The position numbers were made by a program, and so were the translations under genes. This document shows positions 48,398 through 59,261 of a DNA stretch of 64,000 bases, piece after piece (the first letter of the stretch is position 1; each line of letters opens with the position of its first letter). Origin of the DNA: Sphingobacteriia bacterium. GTDB taxonomy: Bacteria > Bacteroidota > Bacteroidia > Chitinophagales > Chitinophagaceae. The stretch is taken from NCBI GenBank assembly GCA_947456855.1, contig CANGTR010000002.1, forward strand, positions 1-64,000, in the 5' to 3' direction. A model generated the notes under the pieces. That model was given only the letters and a program-made list of their open reading frames with translations. It made no database searches and was not told where the DNA came from.

Positions 48398-49618
48398 ATG
48401 AAACAATTCAGCATACCCAATATATACAGAAGTAATTTAATCAGTAAGATTAAGGAACAAAGAAAAGCAGCGGATAAATTAAAAAAAGACTTTACCCCCA
48501 CCCTTTTAGATATGGGGCCTATTCATATTTATTTAGCCCGCCATTTTGGATTTTGTTATGGGGTAGAAAATGCCATCGAAATTGCCTTTAATACCATCGA
48601 TCAAAACCCTGGCAAGAAAATTTATTTATTGAGCGAGATGATTCACAACCCTCAGGTTAATGCCGATTTAATTGCCCGTGGAGTGAGTTTTCTACAAGAC
48701 ACTTATGGCAAACAAATCATTCCCTTCGACCAGATCAATTCGGATGATGTGGTGATTATTCCTGCTTTCGGCACAACCATTGAAATAGAAAAATTGCTCC
48801 AACAAAAAGGGATTGCCATTGAAAAATACAATACCACTTGCCCCTTCGTAGAAAAAGTATGGAATCGAAGCGAACAAATTGCACAGAAAGGATACAGTGT
48901 AGTAGTTCATGGAAAACCCAAACACGAAGAAACAAGGGCAACTTTCTCTCATGCATCCCTTAACACCCCAACGGTGATTGTGAATGACATGCAAGAAACC
49001 ATTGAACTCGCTAAATACATTACCGGTGAAAAACCTTCCGAATTATTTTATTCCGAATTCAAAGGCAATTATTCTGAAGGATTTAACATCGAAACTGATT
49101 TGCAAAAAATTGGGGTAGTGAATCAAACCACTCAATTGGCTACCGATACACAAGCCATTTCCGATTATTTAAAAAATATTATTCAGCAGCATTATCAACT
49201 CAATAGCAATACCATCAGTGAAAGGTTTGCAGATACCAGAGATACGCTTTGCTATGCAACCAACGACAACCAATCTGCCGTTACAGGTATGTTGAATACG
49301 CCAGCCGATTTGGCCATTGTAATTGGAGGACACAATAGTAGCAATAGCTCTCATCTGGTAGAATTGTGTGAGGCCAAGTTGCCTACTTATTTCATTGATG
49401 GACCTAATAAAATCATCGATCAAAATAGCATCATCCATTGTGATTGGCAAACAAAAGCAATAAAAGAAATCAACAACTTTCTTCCTGCAAAAAAACCGCT
49501 GCGCATTTTAATGACCAGTGGAGCCAGCTGCCCCGACGCAGTTGTTGAAGAGGTGATTCAAAAGTTGACAGGCTTCTATGGTATTGAAGCTCCACTCGAT
49601 TCATTTTTAGCATCGTAA
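48398..49618 (+). CDS. ispH: 4-hydroxy-3-methylbut-2-enyl diphosphate reductase
   Basis: ARHFGFCYGVENAIEIAF, LSEMIHNPQVNADL, NTTCPFVEKVWNRSEQ, VVNQTTQLATDT, MTSGASCPDAVVEEVI. Confidence 0.95.
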   Translation: MKQFSIPNIYRSNLISKIKEQRKAADKLKKDFTPTLLDMGPIHIYLARHFGFCYGVENAIEIAFNTIDQNPGKKIYLLSEMIHNPQVNADLIARGVSFLQDTYGKQIIPFDQINSDDVVIIPAFGTTIEIEKLLQQKGIAIEKYNTTCPFVEKVWNRSEQIAQKGYSVVVHGKPKHEETRATFSHASLNTPTVIVNDMQETIELAKYITGEKPSELFYSEFKGNYSEGFNIETDLQKIGVVNQTTQLATDTQAISDYLKNIIQQHYQLNSNTISERFADTRDTLCYATNDNQSAVTGMLNTPADLAIVIGGHNSSNSSHLVELCEAKLPTYFIDGPNKIIDQNSIIHCDWQTKAIKEINNFLPAKKPLRILMTSGASCPDAVVEEVIQKLTGFYGIEAPLDSFLAS

Positions 49619-49638
49619 TATGCTGCTTCTGTATTTTC

Positions 49639-50775
49639 TTATTCTTCTTCGGCCTTGTTCTTGAGCATGCCTAATAAGCGATAACTATTCTTGGTTACAA
49701 ATTGGGTTGTTGCCCAATTCATTTCAACAATTGGCTTAATTGCTACAAAACCCGCTTGTCTTGTACCTGTTGTAACTTCTGCCATTTCAAAATGACTGGA
49801 GTCTTTTGCTATAAATACATATTCTTTCCCCTCGAATCTTACAACAGATTCTTCCGGTAATACTTTAGAAGCTGTTGCTGCTAAATCGAAACTTCCATTT
49901 AAAAACATACCTGGCAATAAATCGTGGCTTGGATTTTCAAAATGACAATGCACCAATCCTGTTCTTTCTTCATTGATATTTTTTGTAGCAAGCAACACTT
50001 CTACTTCATATAATTTGGTTGGATGATTGGATAATGCCACGGTGCCCTTCATTCCTTTTTTAATCAATGCCATGTCTTTTTCAAATACATTTAATGCTGC
50101 ATGAATATCATCGGGGTTTACCAATTCAAATAATACATCTGCAGGATTTACATATTTTCCAATATTCACATTTATTTTGGTTACAAAGCCATCAATGGGC
50201 GCCCTTAAAGAAACGGTTCTAGAAATATTTGTTACCGTTAGTTGGGCTGGATCGATTCCTATTATTTTTAATTTTTCTTCCAAACTTTTTACCATCACCT
50301 GAGTCATTTTATAATCACTCAATACTTGTTGGTAACTCTTTTTACTGGTTGCTTCTGCATCAGAGAGTTCTTTCTGACGTTGCAAATCGGCTGTTAGAAA
50401 ATCCAGCTTGGCTTTATCAACTAAATAGTCTTGTTGCAATTGAACATAACTTTGATCTTCCATTATACCAATCACTTCGCCTTTTTTAACACTCATGCCG
50501 GGCAATAAATGTGTTTTCTTTAAATACCCTCCCAATGGGAAACTCACAGAAACCATATTTTGAGGTGGCACATCCACCAATCCATTTACTTTAATGGTTT
50601 CGTGCAATGTTTTTGTTTCGGCTAAACTGATTTGTAATTCGGCTTGCTTTAATTGCTGGCTTGTTAATGAAACAATACTTGTTTCAACTGCATTGGCTTT
50701 TACTTGCTCTTCATTTGTTGATGTGGTACATCCACTAACAATTAGTACCAATGAAAGGATGATAATTTTATACAT
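49639..50775 (-). CDS. Efflux RND transporter periplasmic adaptor subunit (CusB/HlyD-like)
   Basis: Lipobox IVSGCTTS; PPQNMVSVSFPLGGYLKKTHLLPGMSVKKGEVIG, VSLRAPIDGFVTKINVNIGKYVNPADVLFELVN. Confidence 0.94.
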   Translation of the reverse strand: MYKIIILSLVLIVSGCTTSTNEEQVKANAVETSIVSLTSQQLKQAELQISLAETKTLHETIKVNGLVDVPPQNMVSVSFPLGGYLKKTHLLPGMSVKKGEVIGIMEDQSYVQLQQDYLVDKAKLDFLTADLQRQKELSDAEATSKKSYQQVLSDYKMTQVMVKSLEEKLKIIGIDPAQLTVTNISRTVSLRAPIDGFVTKINVNIGKYVNPADVLFELVNPDDIHAALNVFEKDMALIKKGMKGTVALSNHPTKLYEVEVLLATKNINEERTGLVHCHFENPSHDLLPGMFLNGSFDLAATASKVLPEESVVRFEGKEYVFIAKDSSHFEMAEVTTGTRQAGFVAIKPIVEMNWATTQFVTKNSYRLLGMLKNKAEEE

Positions 50776-50781
50776 AATGCT

Positions 50782-53700
50782 TTAATTATTCAATAAATAA
50801 TGTAATTCCGATTCCGCAATACTTAATTGACGGAGTGCTTCTAAATATTGTATTTTGATATTGATGGCTTGACTAATTAATGTACCCCATTCAATATAAT
50901 TGATCTGACCATTGCGGTAACTCAAATTGGCAGTGGCAATAATAATATCCGATTGCTTAATGGCATTTTGCTGATAATAAACAACTGCTTTATTGTATTT
51001 TTCATACTCTTGCCAAGCTTTGTCCAATTTTGATTGAACACCCATTGTTGTTGCCACCATAGAAGCCGCAGCTACTTCTTCATTGGCTTTGGCTGCATTC
51101 ACTTTTTGCTTTTGCGTCTTGCTAAATACAGGAAGCGTCATTCCAAGTGTAACAGATGAGAATCGATTACCCATATTGTACAAAACTTCTGAGCGATCTT
51201 TAAGCATTTGCCATCCAGCCAAAGATTGATTATTAAAACCCAATATCCAATCTGGCTTCATTTTAGCTTTTGCCAATGCTGTTTCTGCAGCAGCCTGTTC
51301 TTGCTGCTGTTTACTCAATGTAATGAAAGGATTGTTTTTCCATTGTGCAGTATCAAATAATACAGGCTTGGTTTCTAAAGGATCTGATGCAAATATTGTA
51401 GAATCGGTTTGTAGCAATAAGCCCAATTGCAATTGAGTTGTTTTTAAATCGGATTCCTGCATATTGATGGCCAATCTATTTTGCATCACTAAATTATCCA
51501 GCGACATTTTTTCTAAAAGATTGCTCTCTCCTTTTTCTAATCGCAAACTGGCCATCTTTAAATAATATCCATATATACTATCCGCTTTTTTTAAGAGCAA
51601 TTCATTGGTTTGGAAATACTGAAGCTGCACATAAAGTTGCCTTGCCAATCTTTTTACGTCGATGATTTGAACTTCGGTATTGGCTTTTGCAGTAGCAATA
51701 AATTTTTCGAAAACATTTTTTAGCTGATTGTTTACCGATCCTGAATTGAGTGGTTGAATAATACTGAATTTAGAATCAAAAGCAGCTGTATTATAATTAC
51801 CCAACTCTGTGCTGAATTGCGTTTTAGGAATCTCCTTTGCTGTTGCTGGCAAATAACTGTAATATTTTTCCTGCAATCGATTTACTTTTAAAACAGGTGC
51901 CTGCTCAACAGCTCTTTGCAATACCTCATGCAAATGCATGGGTTTACTATCTGATCTATTCTGCGCATGCAGCATGGTTCCAATACTCATTATACCAATG
52001 ATGCTCAATGCTTTCAGATTAGCCTTTTTACCTCTTCTGTCGAATAATAAATACAAACATGGCAAAACCATCAAAGTAAGAACTGTTGCTGTAAGTAAGC
52101 CACCAATTACTACTGTTGCTAGTGGTCTTTGCACTTCTGCGCCAGCTCCATCGCTGATGGCCATTGGTAAAAAACCTAGTGAAGCAACTGCGGCAGTCAT
52201 TAATATAGGGCGCATTCTGATTTCTATTGCTTGAGCAATGATATCTTTTACATCAGACTGATCGGTGGTTCTTAATCGAACAATTTCTGTAATAAGTACA
52301 ATTCCATTTAATACCGCAACCCCAAATAATGCAATGAATCCAACTCCAGCAGAAATACTAAAAGGCATACCCCTCAACCATAAACTAAATATTCCTCCAG
52401 TAGCCGATAATGGAATGGCAGAAAAAATGAGTAAGCCATATTTGATTTTATTGAATGCAAAATACAATAAAACAAAAATCAATAATAATGCTATTGGCAA
52501 TGCAATGGCCAATCGAGATGTTGCTTTTTGAAGATTTTCATATTGTCCACCATAAGTAATGGAATATCCTGCGGGCAATTTAATTTTCTGGCTTACTTTT
52601 TCTTGTAATTCTTTTACAATGGATTGCACATCTCTTCCTCGCACATTAAAACCAACCATAATTCTTCTTCTGGCTTCTTCTCTTTGAATTTGGTAAGGAC
52701 CTTCTTTTAATTCGATGGTTGCTAGTTCATTCAATGGCACTGATAAACCATCTGCTATTCCTATCATCAAATTACCCATATAGGCTATATCATTTTTCTG
52801 TTGCTTGTTTAATCGAACTACTAAATCGTATCGTCGATCTCCTTCAAATACAGACCCTGCAGCAGTTCCAGCATAAGCAGCTTGAACGGTTCTATTAATT
52901 TCATTAACAGAGGCTCCATATCGTGCAATGGCTGCTCTATTGTAATTGATCACCAATTGAGGAATTCCTGTTACAGTTTCTACATACAAATCTTTTGCAC
53001 CCTCTACTTTATTAATAAGCACACCCATTCTTTCGGCCAATATGGCCAAACTATCTAAATCATCTCCAAAGATTTTACACACCACATCTTGTCTGGCACC
53101 AGTCATTAATTCATTGAATCGCATTTGAACAGGATATTGAAATCCTGTAGTTACTCCTGGCACTTGTTGCAATGCCAAACTCATTTTTTCTGCCAGCTCA
53201 TCAAATGTTTTAGCGCTCGTCCATTCTTTTTTATCTTTTAAAATCACCATCATATCTGCAGCTTCTAGAGGCATAGGATCTGTAGGTATTTCGCCAGAAC
53301 CAATCTTAGATACTACTTTTTTAACTTCAGGAAACGAATCGAGTAACACTTTTGCGGTTTGCTGTGTAGCTGCAACTGTATTAGACAATGAAGATCCTGT
53401 TAACAATCTGGTATCAACTGCAAAATCGCCTTCTTCTAGTTTAGGAATAAACTCCCCACCCAAAGTAGACATGATAAAACCAGCAATGATTAATAATAAA
53501 AAACTAGCGGCAACAATCATTCTTGGGATGGTTAATATTTTTTTAAGAATTGGTATGTACCAACTGTTGATACGTTGCATCATTCTATCGGAGAAGCTGG
53601 CTGGCAAATTGCTTTTCTTGCTCAAAAACAAAGCACTCATCATTGGAATATACGTGAGCGATAAAACAAATGCTCCCAATATGGCAAATGAAACTGTTTC

Positions 53701-55143
53701 AGCCATCGGACGGAACATCTTGCCTTCAATCCCCTGCAAAGACAATACCGGCAAATACACTACCAATATGATAATTTGACCAAACGCAGCAGCATTCATC
53801 ATTTTAGAAGAACTACTCCGAACTTCATTGTCCATTTCTTCTTGGCTTAAAATAGATCCTGTTTTATGCCTTATACCATGTTGCAATTTGTGCAACACTG
53901 CTTCTACAATAATTACTCCACCATCTACCAATAACCCAAAATCCAAAGCTCCCAAGCTCATGAGGTTACCACTTGTGCCTGCTAGATTCATTAAAATAAG
54001 TGCAAAGAGCAAAGACAATGGTATTACGGAAGCCACAATTAAGCCAGCCCTGAAATTACCTAAGAAAAGAACCAACACAAAAACAACAATCAATGCACCC
54101 TCCATTAAATTGGTTTTCACCGTGCCGATGGCATTGTCCACCATTTTGGTTCTATCTAGAAATGGTTCGATTATTACCCCTTCTGGTAATGATGTTTCAA
54201 TGATTTTAATTTTTTCTTTGATGGCATGAATTACTTCATTGCTATTCCCTCCTTTTAACATCATCACTATTGCACCTGGCACTTCCCCCTCTGCACCATA
54301 TACCGTTGCACCATAACGCACTGCATTTCCAAATTGTACAACAGCAACATTTTTTACCAAAACAGGTATAGATCCATTTACTCGCTTTACTACAATATTT
54401 TCTATATCTTCTAATTGCTTAACCAATCCTTCGGTTCTAATAAAAAGCACATTCGGACCCTTTTCGATATAAGACCCTCCGGCATTTTGATTGTTGTTTT
54501 CCAATGCCTGAAAAACATCTGCAATAGTTAAACCAAAACTTTTTAATTCATCTGTATTAACTGCAACTTCATACTGCTTTACAGCTCCTCCAAAACTGCT
54601 TACATCCGCAACACCAGGTGTACCCAATAATTGTTTGCGAACAATCCAATCTTGAATAGACCTTAATTCGGTTAAACTGTATTTGCCTTCAAAGCCTTTT
54701 TTTGTTTTGATTACATATTGAAATATTTCTCCCAACCCTGTTGTTACAGGCCCCATTTCGGGAATTCCCATTCCCGCAGGAATCTGCGACTGAACATTTA
54801 CCAGCCTTTCACTCACTTGTTGCCTTGCCCAATACACATCGGTTTGTTCGTCAAAAACAATAGTTACTAAACTCAATCCAAAGCGAGAAAAACTTCTTTG
54901 CTCTTTTATACCAGGAATATTTCTGGTAGCTTGTTCAACAGGCACTGTAATAAAACGCTCTACATCTGGAGCACCTAAACCAGGAGAGCTAGTAATAACC
55001 AATACTTGGTTATTGGTGATATCCGGCACAGCATCTATGGGTAACTTCATAGCAGCATAAATACCACCGATGATTAAGCCCAGAACAAACAAACCAATGA
55101 TGAGTTTATTCTTAATAGAAAAGTCAATTATTTTATTGAGCAT
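50782..55143 (-). CDS. CusA/CzcA-family RND heavy-metal efflux pump fused to TolC-like outer membrane factor
   Basis: LPIDAVPDITNNQVLV, CzcA TM signatures; after LPCLYLLFDRRGKK a hydrophobic segment LKALSIIGIMSIGTMLHAQ precedes a TolC-type domain. Confidence 0.93.
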   Translation of the reverse strand: MLNKIIDFSIKNKLIIGLFVLGLIIGGIYAAMKLPIDAVPDITNNQVLVITSSPGLGAPDVERFITVPVEQATRNIPGIKEQRSFSRFGLSLVTIVFDEQTDVYWARQQVSERLVNVQSQIPAGMGIPEMGPVTTGLGEIFQYVIKTKKGFEGKYSLTELRSIQDWIVRKQLLGTPGVADVSSFGGAVKQYEVAVNTDELKSFGLTIADVFQALENNNQNAGGSYIEKGPNVLFIRTEGLVKQLEDIENIVVKRVNGSIPVLVKNVAVVQFGNAVRYGATVYGAEGEVPGAIVMMLKGGNSNEVIHAIKEKIKIIETSLPEGVIIEPFLDRTKMVDNAIGTVKTNLMEGALIVVFVLVLFLGNFRAGLIVASVIPLSLLFALILMNLAGTSGNLMSLGALDFGLLVDGGVIIVEAVLHKLQHGIRHKTGSILSQEEMDNEVRSSSSKMMNAAAFGQIIILVVYLPVLSLQGIEGKMFRPMAETVSFAILGAFVLSLTYIPMMSALFLSKKSNLPASFSDRMMQRINSWYIPILKKILTIPRMIVAASFLLLIIAGFIMSTLGGEFIPKLEEGDFAVDTRLLTGSSLSNTVAATQQTAKVLLDSFPEVKKVVSKIGSGEIPTDPMPLEAADMMVILKDKKEWTSAKTFDELAEKMSLALQQVPGVTTGFQYPVQMRFNELMTGARQDVVCKIFGDDLDSLAILAERMGVLINKVEGAKDLYVETVTGIPQLVINYNRAAIARYGASVNEINRTVQAAYAGTAAGSVFEGDRRYDLVVRLNKQQKNDIAYMGNLMIGIADGLSVPLNELATIELKEGPYQIQREEARRRIMVGFNVRGRDVQSIVKELQEKVSQKIKLPAGYSITYGGQYENLQKATSRLAIALPIALLLIFVLLYFAFNKIKYGLLIFSAIPLSATGGIFSLWLRGMPFSISAGVGFIALFGVAVLNGIVLITEIVRLRTTDQSDVKDIIAQAIEIRMRPILMTAAVASLGFLPMAISDGAGAEVQRPLATVVIGGLLTATVLTLMVLPCLYLLFDRRGKKANLKALSIIGIMSIGTMLHAQNRSDSKPMHLHEVLQRAVEQAPVLKVNRLQEKYYSYLPATAKEIPKTQFSTELGNYNTAAFDSKFSIIQPLNSGSVNNQLKNVFEKFIATAKANTEVQIIDVKRLARQLYVQLQYFQTNELLLKKADSIYGYYLKMASLRLEKGESNLLEKMSLDNLVMQNRLAINMQESDLKTTQLQLGLLLQTDSTIFASDPLETKPVLFDTAQWKNNPFITLSKQQQEQAAAETALAKAKMKPDWILGFNNQSLAGWQMLKDRSEVLYNMGNRFSSVTLGMTLPVFSKTQKQKVNAAKANEEVAAASMVATTMGVQSKLDKAWQEYEKYNKAVVYYQQNAIKQSDIIIATANLSYRNGQINYIEWGTLISQAINIKIQYLEALRQLSIAESELHYLLNN

Positions 55144-55329
55144 AAGCAAATAATAATACAATTATCAACACGATAGTGGTTGATCAATTAATAATCAATA
55201 ATGGCTGCTTTGCAGCATGCGAAAATTAAACAGATAATGGCAAAGTTACCATTAGGGGAGGCTGAAAGATATTCACCAATGGTTGGTAACAAAATGTCTT
55301 TTTTTCGCTTCGCCCATTAAAGCTACCAA

Positions 55330-57363
55330 TTAATTAATGAAATTCCACCAAACACCAAAACGAATCATTAAGCCTGGTGCCACATAATCATTGGCCATTA
55401 GATTGCGCTTTGTAAAACCAATATTACCTCCTTCAAAACTCAATGTATTGAGGTTCTCTGCTCTTAAAAAGCCTTTAAAACTTTTGATTCGGAAATGTAA
55501 GAATGCGTTGATGTCGGGGCGATTGTTAATGGTATTGGTATTTTGAAAAAAATACTGACCCATTTGAGGGCTATAATTATCGGCTTTATAGCCAGCATGA
55601 TACCTAAGCTCGAAACCTGTAGAAATAAATAAATTGGTATAAAAATTACCTTCGAAAGCAATTCGGTTTCTGGTTAAGAAAAATGGAATATTTATCGGCG
55701 GATTACCGGTTGTTTGTTGAATATGTACTTCGGTATACCAGTTCCAATGTTTGGCTATTTTAAACATTTTTTCTGCCGATACATGCAATACATTAAACAA
55801 TGTTGCTTCTTGCTTTGCAGTATAAAAACTATCAAAATACATAAAATTATTTACCGCAAAGTATTCGGCGCCAAACTTGAAATGCTTTTTAGGATTTTCA
55901 TAATTTACAAACAATCGAATGGTATTCTCTTTTGCAAAATTTCGTTTATTCTTTAATGGAAAACTACTCAAAGGGTTTAGGTTGAATGAAGGCGAGCGAT
56001 TTACATTTTGAAAGCCTAAACTTAAAAAGCCATATTTTTTACCCAACCTTCTTTTCATGATCGCAAACACACTATAGTCGCCCGCATTCAAGCCGTTGAT
56101 AAAAAGTTGTCCGTTGGCTTCTATATCCCATACCTGGTTTTTGGTTCTGTTTCTATATTCTGCGGCAGTATATACATTATAGAAATTAGTGGTATTAACT
56201 GTATCAAATTGTCCTATTAAATTCTGTAAGGCAATGCTTGCTTTAAAAAACTGACTTTGATTATTCTTATCAGGAAATGTTAATAGACTAAAAACATTTT
56301 GGATATTATTCCACTTATCGAGGTAGCGAATGTTTACGCCTGTTTTAGCATTATAATTAAAAAAGGTTTTATACCTAGCAGAATCAACATTATTATCAAA
56401 AAATTGATACTCCTGTTGGGTGATTTTTAAATCATGTTCTATCCTGAAACGTGGATAGAATATCTTATAAGTAAGAGAATCTGTTACAATAGAATCTTTT
56501 TTACCAAAATCATAATGATGACGGTATAAAAAATCTGTTTCACGATAAATGTTTCCGGTTGTTACCGTTGTATTAAATGGATTGCTATTGGCTGCGCCCT
56601 CTTTACCCATTCTTGTTTCTAATTCATAAGGGTTATTCAAGGCCAAACTATCCAATTGTTTAATATTTACCAAGCCGCCATTTTCCGAAGAAGCTGCTTT
56701 ATTAGACAACAATACTAGAAAAAATTCGTAGCGTCGATTATTGGTTTGATAATGAGACGTAAATCTAAAATTATTATGACTAACATTTTGATTTTTCAAA
56801 AACCCTGGGGCATTGCTAAAACGATACTCAATACCAAAATTAAAATTCGTTTTCCGGTTCTGGGTGTGTTTAAGATCAATTAACTGCTCTGCTTTGCTAC
56901 CCAATAAATAAGCCAATTCGGTATAGGGTCTTGTGGTTTGATAAAACTTGGTATTGGCTAAACTAAACTGATATATATCGTATTGATGAAACCCTGCATC
57001 AAAGCCAGCTTTCATTAATGGATTGAACAATAAAGATTGTGCAGCAGTACCATAATTACCCAAATGATGATACGAATAGGGCAAGGGAAATCTTGTTGTA
57101 AAATCATTGATAGAAGAATCAATGGTTCGGTTTCTGGTTGAATCGAAATATCGATAAAAAATAGTAATTGAATCTACAAATCGATCTCTTTTTTGCAACG
57201 AGTCTTTCTTAGAACCGCCAGCGTTGGGGCCCCTACCTCCGCTACCAAAAGATCCATTCTGAAAATTAGACAACTGTTGCACACCTTGGGCACTTAATAA
57301 AATCAAATTGCCACAAAGCAACAAAAAGCAAATTAAATATCTAAGACAATTGCTGCCTCTCAT
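55330..57363 (-). CDS. Putative porin (beta-barrel outer membrane protein)
   Basis: Signal peptide; repeated amphipathic aromatic beta-strands; C-terminal GLMIRFGVWWNFIN. Confidence 0.85.
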   Translation of the reverse strand: MRGSNCLRYLICFLLLCGNLILLSAQGVQQLSNFQNGSFGSGGRGPNAGGSKKDSLQKRDRFVDSITIFYRYFDSTRNRTIDSSINDFTTRFPLPYSYHHLGNYGTAAQSLLFNPLMKAGFDAGFHQYDIYQFSLANTKFYQTTRPYTELAYLLGSKAEQLIDLKHTQNRKTNFNFGIEYRFSNAPGFLKNQNVSHNNFRFTSHYQTNNRRYEFFLVLLSNKAASSENGGLVNIKQLDSLALNNPYELETRMGKEGAANSNPFNTTVTTGNIYRETDFLYRHHYDFGKKDSIVTDSLTYKIFYPRFRIEHDLKITQQEYQFFDNNVDSARYKTFFNYNAKTGVNIRYLDKWNNIQNVFSLLTFPDKNNQSQFFKASIALQNLIGQFDTVNTTNFYNVYTAAEYRNRTKNQVWDIEANGQLFINGLNAGDYSVFAIMKRRLGKKYGFLSLGFQNVNRSPSFNLNPLSSFPLKNKRNFAKENTIRLFVNYENPKKHFKFGAEYFAVNNFMYFDSFYTAKQEATLFNVLHVSAEKMFKIAKHWNWYTEVHIQQTTGNPPINIPFFLTRNRIAFEGNFYTNLFISTGFELRYHAGYKADNYSPQMGQYFFQNTNTINNRPDINAFLHFRIKSFKGFLRAENLNTLSFEGGNIGFTKRNLMANDYVAPGLMIRFGVWWNFIN

Positions 57364-57375
57364 TGATTAGTGCTT

Positions 57376-58200
57376 TTAAGAAACTTGTTTTATCAACTCT
57401 TTAAACAACATGGTTAATTTTGGCTCAGCATCTTTTGCTGCTTGCAAAACTTCTTCATGTGTAATAATATTTTCTTCTTCGCGAATACCTAAATCGGTAA
57501 TTACACTAATGGCAAAAACTTTCATACCACAATGAACAGCGGCAATGTTTTCTTGAACAGTACTCATTCCAACTGCATCACCTCCAATCAAGTGAATCAT
57601 TTTATATTCCGCCCTTGTTTCGAAAGTTGGCCCAGTAACTCCTGTATATACCCCCTGCTTCAATTCAAGTTGATTTGCTTGTGCTATTGATTTTGCTTTT
57701 TCAATCAAAGACTTACAATAAGGTTCGCTCATATCAGGAAATCTGGTTCCTAAGGCTTCCTCATTTTTGCCCAGTAAAGGGTTTACCGTAAACATGCTTA
57801 TATGATCATTAATAATCATCAAGTCTCCTACTTTAAAACTGGTATTTACCCCTCCTGCAGCATTGGAAAGCAATAATGTTTTTACCCCCAACATATGCAT
57901 CACACGAACAGGATAAACTACTTGTTGAGCAGAATAACCTTCATAAAAATGAAACCTACCCGACATTACCCAAACTTTTCTACCGTTTAATTCCCCAAAA
58001 ATCAATGTTCCTGTGTGACCTTCCACAGTACTTAAGGGAAAATGAGGGATTTCAGCATAGGGAATAGCAACTTCTGCTTTAATTTCATTGGCTAAATTAC
58101 CTAGACCACTTCCTAGAATAATTCCTACCGTGGATGCTGATTTTACTTTACTTAAGATAAATGCCTTTGTTTCGGCCAATTGTGACAATAAAGTTGACAT
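57376..58200 (-). CDS. Purine-nucleoside phosphorylase
   Basis: GIILGSGLGNLANEI, VEGHTGTLIFGELNGRKVWVMSGRFHFYEGY, LLLSNAAGGVNTSFKVGDLMIINDHI, GPTFETRAEYKMIHLIGGDAVGMSTVQE. Confidence 0.96.
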   Translation of the reverse strand: MSTLLSQLAETKAFILSKVKSASTVGIILGSGLGNLANEIKAEVAIPYAEIPHFPLSTVEGHTGTLIFGELNGRKVWVMSGRFHFYEGYSAQQVVYPVRVMHMLGVKTLLLSNAAGGVNTSFKVGDLMIINDHISMFTVNPLLGKNEEALGTRFPDMSEPYCKSLIEKAKSIAQANQLELKQGVYTGVTGPTFETRAEYKMIHLIGGDAVGMSTVQENIAAVHCGMKVFAISVITDLGIREEENIITHEEVLQAAKDAEPKLTMLFKELIKQVS

Positions 58201-58242
58201 ATAAATAATCAATATTAATATTCAAATATAAATTAATAAAAA

Positions 58243-58275
58243 ATAAGGCCACCAACTTATCGCTGATGGCCTTAG
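58243..58275 (-). terminator. Terminator downstream of cspA
   Basis: taaggccaccaacttatcgctgatggcctta hairpin with T-rich tract on the minus strand. Confidence 0.7.
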
Positions 58276-58295
58276 GTAAGGTATGAAAGTTAAAA

Positions 58296-58499
58296 TTAAC
58301 TTAAACGTTTTACGTTTACTGCATTCAATCCTTTGCGTCCTTCTTGTACGTCAAATACCACTTTGTCGTTTGCTTCGATCTGATCGATTAAGCCATTCGC
58401 ATGTACAAAAGTTTCTTTGTTGGAGTCATCATGCTTAATAAATCCAAAACCTTTTTCTTCGTTAAAGAACTTTACAGTTCCTTGAATTTGTGTGTCCAT
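58296..58499 (-). CDS. Cold-shock protein (CspA family)
   Basis: GTVKFFNEEKGFGFIKHDDSNKETFVHANGL. Confidence 0.96.
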   Translation of the reverse strand: MDTQIQGTVKFFNEEKGFGFIKHDDSNKETFVHANGLIDQIEANDKVVFDVQEGRKGLNAVNVKRLS

Positions 58500-58667
58500 T
58501 GTAAAATTATAAAATTATTAAAGTGCAAATGTACCGCTTTTCAAGTTCTCTACCTAATTAAACTGCTTCAAAACCATTGCTAATGCGCAATTGCCGTTCA
58601 AATAGAGGGTGTTTCGCTTATTTATCAATCATTTATCTTCGCAAATTGTAATTGTTAAAATTAATAC

Positions 58668-59261
58668 ATGTTCGAATTTTCTTATTTGGATATCTCAGGT
58701 TCAATGGGTTTAGTGGCAAGTGGTGCATTAACTTTAAATGTGATATTGGGCATGTTTTTGAGCACCAATTTGAAAACCACCACTTATTGGAAAAAACTAC
58801 CTCCAATTGTAAAAAAATATCCTATTATCAAATACCACAATTTCACAGCATATACTGCATGCTGTTTTATTGTATTGCATTTACTATTCTTATTCTTACA
58901 TAAAGAGCCCGGGTTTTCTATTGACATTTTACTTACCCCTTTGGCAGTTCCTAAACAACCCAATATTGTTTTACTGGGCCTAATAAGTTTTTATGGATTG
59001 ATTATTGTGCTGATTAGTTCTCAAAAAATCATTCGAAAACAACTGGGTTTCAGAACCTGGAAAAACATTCACTTAATTGCCTACGCAACTGCATTGTTAT
59101 TTTTAATACATGGCTTGTTGATGGATCCTTTATTAAAAGATCGGCCAACAGATTGGCTGGATGCAGAGAAGTTTTTTTCTGAGGGATTGCTGATTGTTTT
59201 TTTAGTAGCTGTATTCATCCGAATACGCTTTCAATTCAATCAAAAAAAACAATCGAATTAG
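58668..59261 (+). CDS. Multi-TM membrane protein, ferric reductase-like/cytochrome b-type
   Basis: Several TM helices with paired His residues (KYHNFTAYTACCFIVLHLLFLFLHKEP; WKNIHLIAYATALLFLIHGLL). Confidence 0.7.
   Translation: MFEFSYLDISGSMGLVASGALTLNVILGMFLSTNLKTTTYWKKLPPIVKKYPIIKYHNFTAYTACCFIVLHLLFLFLHKEPGFSIDILLTPLAVPKQPNIVLLGLISFYGLIIVLISSQKIIRKQLGFRTWKNIHLIAYATALLFLIHGLLMDPLLKDRPTDWLDAEKFFSEGLLIVFLVAVFIRIRFQFNQKKQSN

Noticed and set aside
53828-54229. 133-aa plus-strand ORF within the RND gene
   Set aside because: Antisense shadow of a conserved CzcA coding region.
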